NCBI GenBank assembly: GCA_035697545.1
Contig: DASSCT010000042.1
Span: 1 to 13,069 of the forward strand
Direction: 5' to 3'
DNA length: 13,069 nucleotides
Origin: JACDAN01 sp035697545
GTDB lineage: Bacteria; Actinomycetota; Thermoleophilia; Gaiellales; Gaiellaceae
A program made the position numbers and the translations under genes. This document shows, one piece after another, positions 1 to 5,556 of the stretch (its first letter is position 1; each line of letters opens with the position of its first letter). Under the pieces are notes generated by a model. The model was given only the letters and a program-made list of their open reading frames with translations, made no database searches and was not told where the DNA came from.

Positions 1-644
1 AAAAGATTCGGGACGGGGAGGACGACGTCGTCCTCGCGGATCCCGAGCACGCCCTTCGCGTACCACTCGAACGAGAGCACCGGGCTGTGCTGGGGATGGA
101 CTGCGGCCTTCGGCTGCCCGGTGCTCCCGGTCGTGAATTTCCAGATCGCGATGTCGTCCTTCGTCGTCGGAGCGGGCTCGAGCTCGTCGGAAGCCGCCGC
201 CGCGAGGCGGTCGAAGTCGTCGCCGACGACGAGGATGTGCCGGAGCCAGCGGCTGTCCCGGGCCGCCTCCCGTACCGGCTCCAGGGTCGCCTGATCCACG
301 ACGACAACGCCGGCCCGTGTGTAGTCCAGGTAGTAGGCGTAGTCCTTGGGCTGGAGGAACGTGTACGCCTCGGCCGTGACTGCTCCGATCTTTTGCGCGC
401 CGTACCAGAGCGCGACGAACTCGACGGAGTCGCCGAGGACGAGCAGCACCCGCTCCTCCGGGCGGACGCCGAGCTCGCGGAGCACGTTGCCGCTCCGGTT
501 CACGAGCGCGGCGAGCTCGGCGTAGGTCGTTCGGCCACCGGGGCCGATGAGCGCCGTGCGTTCTCCTCGGCCCTCCTCGACGTTGCGATCGACGAACCGG
601 GTCGCGAGATTGAGCTCGCGCGGAAGATCCTCGTAGGTGATCAC
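1..644 (-). CDS. Benzoate-CoA ligase-like aromatic acyl-CoA ligase (C-terminal part beyond the window edge)
   Basis: This is the N-terminal 214 residues of an ANL-superfamily adenylating enzyme; the rest lies beyond base 1. Such enzymes activate a carboxylate with ATP and form its CoA thioester in the cytoplasm. The early segment reads like the benzoate-CoA ligase family: LATRFVDRNVEEGRG, then TTYAELAALVNRSGN and the PKDYAYYLDYTRA stretch. The ATP-binding P-loop FTTGSTGQPK spans residues 170-179, with Lys179 present. Start: GTG at 644, whose GTGA overlaps the stop of the creatininase gene, with a GAGG core (655-652) 7 nt upstream, so translation is probably coupled. With the fusion hydroxylase upstream, the likely substrate is a benzoate such as salicylate or 2-aminobenzoate. 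That choice is inferred from context, because the specificity-determining half of the enzyme is not visible. The family call is firm; the exact substrate is open. Confidence 0.88.
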   Translation of the reverse strand, partial: MITYEDLPRELNLATRFVDRNVEEGRGERTALIGPGGRTTYAELAALVNRSGNVLRELGVRPEERVLLVLGDSVEFVALWYGAQKIGAVTAEAYTFLQPKDYAYYLDYTRAGVVVVDQATLEPVREAARDSRWLRHILVVGDDFDRLAAAASDELEPAPTTKDDIAIWKFTTGSTGQPKAAVHPQHSPVLSFEWYAKGVLGIREDDVVLPVPNL

Positions 645-1315
645 GCTGCGACCTCGCGGATGAGCTCGATGAGCATGCCAGCAAGGGCCTCGAACGTCTC
701 CTCGCCCTCTTCGGCCGTGGCCTCGGCCGGCGCGCCCGCGTAGGCATTGTCCATGCCCATTGCGACGAAGCTGGTCTGCCCGGACCGGATCGCAGTCGGC
801 ATGTCGACCATCTTCGCGTCCAGGGTGCGCATGCGCTCCTGGTCGATGAGGTCAGGGCGCTCGGCGAGGATGAGCGAGGTCTCGTAGCGGCCGGCGTGGC
901 CGGCTCCCGCCCGGAACTCCTCGGTGAGGCGCTCTGCGTTGGCTCGGCGCGTGACGTCGAGCAGCGGCAGCCCAATCGCCCGGAGCGTCCACACCTGCTC
1001 GGGCTCGAGGTGGCTGTTGACGACGACGATCCGCTCGAAGTTCGCGGCGATCTCCGTGACGAGCGAGCGCAAGGTCTCCTCGCCGATCGAGACGGCGCCG
1101 GGGAAGTCCGCACCGTAGCGGGTGACCCCGTACGGCACTGCCGGCAGGACGAGCACGTCGACCTCGCCGCGCAGCCGCTCCGCCGCGCGCCGACAGATGC
1201 CGACGGAGATGATCGTGTCGGTCGCGAGCGGCGCGTGCGGCCCGTGCGGCTCCGTTGCGCCGAGCGGGAGCAGGTGGACCGCCCGGTCGCGCCCCTTCAG
1301 GTCCGGATAGGCCAA
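641..1315 (-). CDS. Creatininase-family metal-dependent amidohydrolase
   Basis: This is a creatininase/creatinine-amidohydrolase-family protein of 224 aa (the family is usually about 230-260). These are divalent-metal enzymes that hydrolyse amide or cyclic amide bonds. The family opening LLPLGATEPHGPH supplies Glu22 and His24, and ATD supplies Asp33. The motif VVNSHLEP supplies His102 and Glu104, matching the H-x-E pair of true creatininase (NGHYEN) and unlike the NGHGGN of many relatives. GHAGRYETS (His140, Glu145) follows. The metal site therefore looks intact. Coordinates use a conventional TTG start that has no usable ribosome site. A CTG at 1330 overlaps the previous stop as CTGA and has GGAGG 7 nt upstream; it would add the residues (M)SFGD and is probably the true start. 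The gene lies third in the aromatic-CoA operon. Its substrate is unknown; hydrolysis of an amide or lactam intermediate, or deamination, is conceivable if the pathway substrate is aminobenzoate. Confidence 0.88.
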   Translation of the reverse strand: MAYPDLKGRDRAVHLLPLGATEPHGPHAPLATDTIISVGICRRAAERLRGEVDVLVLPAVPYGVTRYGADFPGAVSIGEETLRSLVTEIAANFERIVVVNSHLEPEQVWTLRAIGLPLLDVTRRANAERLTEEFRAGAGHAGRYETSLILAERPDLIDQERMRTLDAKMVDMPTAIRSGQTSFVAMGMDNAYAGAPAEATAEEGEETFEALAGMLIELIREVAA

Positions 1316-1326
1316 GTCGCCGAAGC

Positions 1327-3327
1327 TCAGGTCCGGGCCTCCGCTAGTAACAAGTTGTTACTTGTGTCCAAGGGCCGCTCGATCTGCGTCTCGGGTAGGT
1401 CGAGCACGACGAGGTCGGCGCGTCCCGCCGCGACGATGGTGTTCGCGTCGTCCGGCGTCGTCAGGTGGCCGCGAACGAGGGTCGGGATCTGAGCCTCGTT
1501 GCGGACTCGGTCGCTGACTGCTGTGAGGAACCCGCGGCGGTACTCGGGCCGGTCGTCATGGACCGTCTGACCGGCCTCGACGTGAACGAGGTCGCAGCCG
1601 TGCTCGGCCAGGGTCCGCGCGATCTGGATTCCGTCCTCGACCGTGTTCCCGCGCGGATGCCAGTCGGTGACGGAGAGACGGACGGCCAGCGCCCGCGGCC
1701 AGACCGCACGCACGGCGTCGAAGACCTCGAGCGGGAACCGAAGCCGGTCCTCGCGAGGGTTCGTGAGCGGCGAGAGGAAACCGGCGAGCAGGTAGCCGTG
1801 CGCCATGTCAAGCTCGAGCACGGAGCCGCCGAGCTCCTCAGCCCGCTTTGCCGCTGCAACGAACGCGTCGCGAATCCTCTCCATCCCGGCCGAGTCCAGC
1901 TCGGCCGGGACCGCGCCGAACGGGCCGTAGGAAGCCGGTGAGGCTGCGACAAGCGGCCAGCCGTCGTCGAGCGGGAGGTCGATGCCCGTGGAATGCGCCT
2001 GCGTCGCGCCGCGAGCGCCGGCATGGCCAAGCTGGACGATGACCTGACCGGGCGGCGGCGTCCACTCGTCGATTAACGGCGTCTCGGGAGTGACCCGCCC
2101 CTCCGGCGTCACCGCGACGAGCCCGCTGAGGATGAGGCTGAACCGGTCGGCAAAGGTGACGCCCTCGAGCTCGAGCGGCGCGAACATCGGTGCCGGCGCG
2201 ACCGCCCGCCCCCGCCCGGCGAGCCAGGAGTCGAGCGTCCGCGTGAACTGCGGGTCGCGGATCCCGAGCGTCGCGTGGGTGATCCTCCCGCTCCGGGTCA
2301 GCAGGTTGAACGCGAACTGGATCGGCTCGAGGTGCGTGTAGCTCCGCACTCGCCGGAAGTAGCCGGCGCTGTCGGTTGCGGCAGCCTGCGTCCGCTCGAC
2401 CAACGGCCGGCGTTCGAGCTCGTAGTCGACGAGCGCGGCCTCCACATCCCAACCACGCCGCGCCAGCGCGTTCGCGAGCGCGATCGAATCCTCCATCGCC
2501 AGCTTCGTGCCGGAGCCGATCGAGAAGTGCGCGGTGTGCGCGGCGTCCCCGATGAGGACGACGCGGCCGTCGTGCCAGACCCGGTTCGCCACCTTATTGA
2601 AGTCGAGCCAGATCGAGCGGTTGGAAAAGAGCTCGTGCCCGCGCAGGTCGCGCGCGAAGAGCTGCTCGCAAAAGGCGAGGTTTTCCACCTCGGACCGGTT
2701 CTCGTGCCTGGCACCGAGCCACGTCTCGTGGGGGCACTCGACGATGAAGGTGCTCATGTGCTCGTCGTACGGATACGCGTGCGCGTTGTAGAGCCCGTGC
2801 TCGGACTCCTTGAAGACGAACGTGAAGGCGTCGAAGACGAGGTCGGTGCCGAACCAGACGTACTTGCAGCCTTCCGGCTCGATCCTCGTTCCGAACTCGC
2901 CGAGCCGCCTGACGAGGCTCCATGCGCCGTCGGCCCCGACGACGAGATCGGCCTCGGGAAGCGCTTCCACCTCCGTCCCGAACACGAGCTCGACGCCGAG
3001 CAAGCGGCAACGGGCCTGGAGGATCTCCAGCAGCCGCCGGCGCGCGATCGCCGAGAACGAGTGACCGCGAGAGCTCAGGACGCGATCCTGGTAGCGGATG
3101 TCGACCCGGTCCCAACGCGCGAACGTGTCCGTGATCTCGAGGTGGGACTCCGGATCGGCGTCGCGAAGCGAGCCGAGGGTCTCCTCGCTGAACACGACGC
3201 CCCAACCAAACGTCGCATTCGGCGCGTTCCGCTCCAACACACGCACGTCCACCGAGCGGTCGAGCTTCTTGAGCAGGATCCCGAGATAGAGCCCGGCCGG
3301 CCCGCCGCCGACGATCTCGACCCTCAT
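1327..3327 (-). CDS. Salicylyl-CoA 5-hydroxylase / 2-aminobenzoyl-CoA monooxygenase-type fusion flavoprotein with reduced OYE domain
   Basis: The protein has 666 aa; relatives are, from memory, about 760-790. Residues 1-375 form an FAD-dependent aromatic hydroxylase of the PHBH fold: dinucleotide motif GGGPAG (7-12), FGWGVVFSEETLG, an ADG motif near 130-135, and GDAAHTAHFSIGSGTK with Asp261 for FAD ribityl contact. This matches salicylyl-CoA 5-hydroxylase and 2-aminobenzoyl-CoA monooxygenase/reductase. From about residue 380 (PMFAPLELEG) an Old-Yellow-Enzyme-like barrel follows, but it is degraded. The SPM/Tyr FMN strand expected after residue 396 is missing, the usual His-x-x-His pair is Asp507-x-x-His510, the late GRP phosphate contact is DLP, and the C-terminal tail is short. 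It is therefore probably a CoA-thioester ring hydroxylase whose reductase half may be inactive. Start: ATG in an ATGA overlap with the LLM gene, with GGAGG 7 nt upstream. The frame is open throughout, so no frameshift is seen. The hydroxylase call is strong; salicylyl- versus aminobenzoyl-CoA is undecided. Confidence 0.9.
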   Translation of the reverse strand: MRVEIVGGGPAGLYLGILLKKLDRSVDVRVLERNAPNATFGWGVVFSEETLGSLRDADPESHLEITDTFARWDRVDIRYQDRVLSSRGHSFSAIARRRLLEILQARCRLLGVELVFGTEVEALPEADLVVGADGAWSLVRRLGEFGTRIEPEGCKYVWFGTDLVFDAFTFVFKESEHGLYNAHAYPYDEHMSTFIVECPHETWLGARHENRSEVENLAFCEQLFARDLRGHELFSNRSIWLDFNKVANRVWHDGRVVLIGDAAHTAHFSIGSGTKLAMEDSIALANALARRGWDVEAALVDYELERRPLVERTQAAATDSAGYFRRVRSYTHLEPIQFAFNLLTRSGRITHATLGIRDPQFTRTLDSWLAGRGRAVAPAPMFAPLELEGVTFADRFSLILSGLVAVTPEGRVTPETPLIDEWTPPPGQVIVQLGHAGARGATQAHSTGIDLPLDDGWPLVAASPASYGPFGAVPAELDSAGMERIRDAFVAAAKRAEELGGSVLELDMAHGYLLAGFLSPLTNPREDRLRFPLEVFDAVRAVWPRALAVRLSVTDWHPRGNTVEDGIQIARTLAEHGCDLVHVEAGQTVHDDRPEYRRGFLTAVSDRVRNEAQIPTLVRGHLTTPDDANTIVAAGRADLVVLDLPETQIERPLDTSNNLLLAEART
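1338..1342 (-). promoter_or_regulatory. Shine-Dalgarno site that decides the creatininase start
   Basis: GGAGG (1342-1338 on the minus strand) lies exactly 7 nt before a CTG codon at 1330-1328 and 22 nt before the TTG at 1315. The same 7-nt spacing precedes the hydroxylase ATG (GGAGG at 3339-3335) and the ligase GTG (GAGG at 655-652). The site therefore favours the CTG start, which overlaps the preceding stop as CTGA. Confidence 0.5.
1346..1365. repeat. AT-rich nested inverted repeat at the 3' end of the hydroxylase gene (candidate operator)
   Basis: AGTAACAAGTTGTTACT (1346-1362) is a perfect palindrome with 8-bp arms around G1354. A second perfect inverted repeat overlaps it: ACAAGT-TGTT-ACTTGT (1350-1365). 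It lies within the last codons of the hydroxylase, in a poorly conserved tail, and forces TTA and CTA codons that are rare in this GC-rich sequence. It is 16-20 bp from the creatininase start candidate. A DNA-binding site for a dimeric repressor is the simplest reading. As RNA it would form only a weak 6-bp stem with no following U-tract, so a terminator is unlikely. Confidence 0.5.
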
Positions 3328-4151
3328 CCCAATGCCTCCGCAAGCCGGTCGAGCTCCTCGACCGCCGGCGTCGACGAGAAGAGCACCAGCTCGTCGCAGC
3401 CCGCCTCCTCGTACCCGCGGACGAAGTCCTTGATCGCGCGGACGCTGGTGAGGTGCTCCGCGACGATCCGCTCGACGAAGCCGCCGGTGAAGGCGTAGTA
3501 ATCACGCAGGTAGGCCTCGCCCCGCTCTGAATCGCAGAGTGTGAAGTAGCCCTGACCCCAGAGGCGCGGGCGACCCTCTCGCCCGAGGTCCCGCCAGGCG
3601 GCCTCGGCCCGAGCCGCCGCGCCGGCGAATGCCCGAGGCGGACCGCCGTTGTGCGCGTAGCCGTCGGTGTAGCGGGCCATGCGGGAAAAGGCCGGGCCGC
3701 TCAACCCGCCGGCGAGCAGCTCGATCCCTTCGCGGGTCGGCCCAACTCGGTTCCCGTCGACCGCCCCGCGGATGTACGCCAGCTGCTCTCCGAGCTTCCG
3801 CCCGCGCCCGCGGTGCTCGACCCCCGCGGCCTCGTAGTCCTCGACCCGCGCCCCGACGGCGAGACCGAGCGTCAGGCGTCCGCCGGAGAGGCCGTGCACG
3901 GACGCAGCTTGCTTCGCGAGGAGCGCGGTCGAGCGCAGCGGGCCGATCGCGATCATCGTCGCCAGACGCACCCGGGTCGTCGCGGCCGCAGCCGCGGACA
4001 GCACCGCAAACGGCTCGAAGCTGTCGTAGACGAGGCGGTCGAGGACGGCGACGGACGAGAATGGGCCGTCGTCGGCGCGACGAGCCCACTCGAGGAGCAG
4101 CTCGCCCGTCGCGCCCGGCGTGGTCGTGGGAAGACCAACCCCGACATTCAT
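3324..4151 (-). CDS. LLM-class flavin/F420-dependent oxidoreductase
   Basis: The protein has 275 aa and belongs to the bacterial-luciferase-like (LLM) TIM-barrel family, whose members use FMN or coenzyme F420 for hydride transfer or monooxygenation. It opens with MNVGVGLPT, the usual first strand. The diagnostic core covers residues 60-120: RVRLATMIAIGPLRSTALLAKQAA, then LSGGRLTLGLAVG (88-100) and the YEAAGVEHRGRGRKLGEQL helix. It is shorter than the usual 300-350 aa, mainly in the middle, so it resembles compact F420-dependent members. Start: ATG at 4151 preceded by a weak AGGCGGG. It is the first gene of the minus-strand operon and overlaps the hydroxylase start by ATGA. Its reaction is unknown. 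It could supply a reduction step that the eroded OYE half of the next protein no longer provides, or act as a second monooxygenase. The cofactor cannot be settled from sequence alone. Confidence 0.87.
   Translation of the reverse strand: MNVGVGLPTTTPGATGELLLEWARRADDGPFSSVAVLDRLVYDSFEPFAVLSAAAAATTRVRLATMIAIGPLRSTALLAKQAASVHGLSGGRLTLGLAVGARVEDYEAAGVEHRGRGRKLGEQLAYIRGAVDGNRVGPTREGIELLAGGLSGPAFSRMARYTDGYAHNGGPPRAFAGAAARAEAAWRDLGREGRPRLWGQGYFTLCDSERGEAYLRDYYAFTGGFVERIVAEHLTSVRAIKDFVRGYEEAGCDELVLFSSTPAVEELDRLAEALG
3335..3339 (-). promoter_or_regulatory. Shine-Dalgarno site of the fusion hydroxylase
   Basis: GGAGG on the minus strand lies 7 nt before the ATG at 3327, inside the end of the LLM gene. 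It confirms that the hydroxylase starts at the ATGA overlap and not at an internal codon. Confidence 0.7.
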
Positions 4152-4157
4152 CCCGCC

Positions 4158-4167
4158 TGAAGCTTCA
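4158..4167. promoter_or_regulatory. Palindrome in the divergent spacer (candidate operator)
   Basis: TGAAGCTTCA is a perfect 10-bp palindrome within the 30-bp spacer (4152-4181) between the divergent LLM and thioesterase starts. One bound dimer here would cover both translation starts and could co-regulate the two units. No convincing -10/-35 pair is visible on either strand, so promoters must overlap the coding starts or lack consensus. No cognate regulator is encoded next to it. Confidence 0.35.
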
Positions 4168-4181
4168 CACTTCGCCGCAAG

Positions 4182-4568
4182 GTGAGTGAACTGGAGGCGT
4201 CACCGTTCGACCGTCACTACGGCCTCGAAGTCGAGGAGGCCGGCGACGAGGTCGTTCGCGCGCACGTTCCCGTCGAGAGGCACGTCACCCAGCCGCTCGG
4301 TCTCGTGCACGGCGGCGTCTACGCGTCGATCGCGGAGGCGCTCGCGTCACTCGGGACGAACATTGGCGTCGTGCCCCGCGGCAGCGTCGGTCTCGGCATG
4401 TCGAACCACTCCACTTTCCTCCGCCCGGTCAGCAAGGGAACCGTCCATGCGGTCGCGCGCCGCCGACACCGGGGGCGGACGACCTGGGTCTGGGACGTGG
4501 AGATGACGGACGACGACGACCGGCTCTGCGCCGTCAGCCGCGTGACGATCGCGGTTCGGCCGGCGTGA
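4182..4568 (+). CDS. PaaI/EntH-type hotdog-fold acyl-CoA thioesterase
   Basis: The protein has 128 aa, a normal length for a single hotdog domain. The segment PLGLVHGGVYASIAEALAS contains HGG (43-45), and Glu52 in the long helix is the catalytic acid of the Arthrobacter 4-hydroxybenzoyl-CoA / EntH / MenI thioesterase type. NHSTFLRPVSKGTVHAVAR continues the usual beta sheet. These enzymes hydrolyse aromatic or phenylacetyl-type CoA thioesters in the cytoplasm, normally as tetramers. Start: GTG at 4182 with no clear ribosome site, so a leaderless transcript is possible. It diverges from the aromatic-CoA operon and probably hydrolyses its hydroxylated product (for example gentisyl-CoA to gentisate) or rescues trapped CoA; that role is inferred from context. 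Its last 35 bases overlap the tail of the convergent RDD gene. Confidence 0.87.
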   Translation: MSELEASPFDRHYGLEVEEAGDEVVRAHVPVERHVTQPLGLVHGGVYASIAEALASLGTNIGVVPRGSVGLGMSNHSTFLRPVSKGTVHAVARRRHRGRTTWVWDVEMTDDDDRLCAVSRVTIAVRPA

Positions 4569-5481
4569 CGTCGGGCCCGTCGTCGTAGACGACGACCGTT
4601 CCCGCGAGGAAGTCCGCCAGTCCGCGGCGGCGATCGTCGAAGAGCACCGGCAGGTAGCCGGCAAACAGCGGAATGATCGCGATCGCCGTTCCGATTGCGC
4701 GCACGAGCGAGCGTCCCAGCGAGGGCGGATCACCGCCCGGCCCCCACAGCCGGAGCCGGAGCAGCCGCATTCCCGGCGTCTGCCCGGCGCCGCTCCAGAA
4801 GGTCACGAAGTAGACGGTGGCGACAAGCGTAAGGCCCGAGCCGAGCAGCAGCCCGGCCAGCCACGCCGGTCGCAGTGTCCCCACCAGCGTCGACGCAAGT
4901 GCGATCAGCGCGGACAGCGAAGCGAAGATCAGGATGATCACGGCCGCGTCGATCGCAAACGCCAGGGCACGGGTGGCGAGGCCCGCAAAAGGCGCAGCTG
5001 CGACACGTGGGCGACGACGTCCGAGCCTGTCGTCCCAGCGGACGGCGCGCGCTCGAATGCCCCCGACGAGCTCGCCGGCGAACCCCACCGTCTGGCGAGT
5101 CAGGGCGGCCGTCATCTCGGGGCTCTCGACGACTTCTCTGATCGCCAGCCGCATCTGATCGCTTCGCACGATCTGTTCGGTTAGCTCGGTCGTGTGCGAG
5201 CTTGCGAGCGCGTCCTTCACGGCGCGATCGAGCGCGCCGCTGGCGACGAGTTGGGCGGCCACCCGCTCGACCACGTTGTGCTTCACGGCCGACCGGACGA
5301 CCTCTTCGGGAAGCGTGGATGCGAATGCGCGGTCGAGTAGGCGGATGAGCTCCGGGATCAGGACGTCGTCCGCGGCTGTGGCGAGCTGGTCGCGGGAGGC
5401 CCGCGCCGCCACTCGCGCGGGAAAGAACGCAATGCGTCCCGCAGTCGTCACCACACGGGAATGGCGCTCGTCCTCGGCCAC
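4534..5481 (-). CDS. RDD-family membrane protein with N-terminal soluble extension
   Basis: This is a 315-aa protein with a C-terminal RDD domain. RDD signature residues are visible as Arg171 and Asp178 in ATRALAFAIDAA and Asp290 in RRGLADFLAGTVVV. Three hydrophobic segments lie near 172-198, 207-229 and 262-282, and GQTPGMRLLRLRL sits between the second and third. RDD proteins are small membrane proteins of mostly unknown role; a few are implicated in ion exchange. The first 165 residues are unusual: a charged, helix-rich region without a signal peptide, presumably cytoplasmic, that I do not recognise. Start: GTG at 5481, without a clear ribosome site; the frame is open further upstream but has no ATG/GTG/TTG close by. 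It diverges from the LuxR gene and overlaps the thioesterase 3' end by 35 bp. No functional link to the aromatic operon is evident. Confidence 0.83.
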   Translation of the reverse strand: MAEDERHSRVVTTAGRIAFFPARVAARASRDQLATAADDVLIPELIRLLDRAFASTLPEEVVRSAVKHNVVERVAAQLVASGALDRAVKDALASSHTTELTEQIVRSDQMRLAIREVVESPEMTAALTRQTVGFAGELVGGIRARAVRWDDRLGRRRPRVAAAPFAGLATRALAFAIDAAVIILIFASLSALIALASTLVGTLRPAWLAGLLLGSGLTLVATVYFVTFWSGAGQTPGMRLLRLRLWGPGGDPPSLGRSLVRAIGTAIAIIPLFAGYLPVLFDDRRRGLADFLAGTVVVYDDGPDVTPAEPRSSRG

Positions 5482-5490
5482 CGCTAGCTG

Positions 5491-5510
5491 CCGGTGGTCG
5501 ACGGGACCGG
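5491..5510. repeat. Inverted repeat CCGGT-N10-ACCGG between the RDD and LuxR genes
   Basis: Five-bp arms (5491-5495 and 5506-5510) flank ten unpaired bases in the 72-bp divergent spacer, 10 bp from the RDD GTG. The spacing of one helical turn fits a dimeric regulator, but arms this short are easily met by chance in GC-rich DNA. Confidence 0.2.
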
Positions 5511-5543
5511 CGAAGCCTCCGGGCGGATCATGCGGTGACGCTA

Positions 5544-5556
5544 CACGCGTCGCGTG
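5544..5556. repeat. Palindrome CACGCG-T-CGCGTG covering the upstream GTG of the LuxR gene
   Basis: A perfect 13-bp inverted repeat with a one-base centre. Its right arm contains the GTG that begins the longest LuxR reading frame. A protein-binding site here would be easier to understand if translation starts further downstream. Confidence 0.3.

Noticed and set aside
4152..4240. Sigma70-type promoter for the LLM operon
   Set aside because: No -35/-10 pair with acceptable spacing could be found on the minus strand; calling one would be guesswork.
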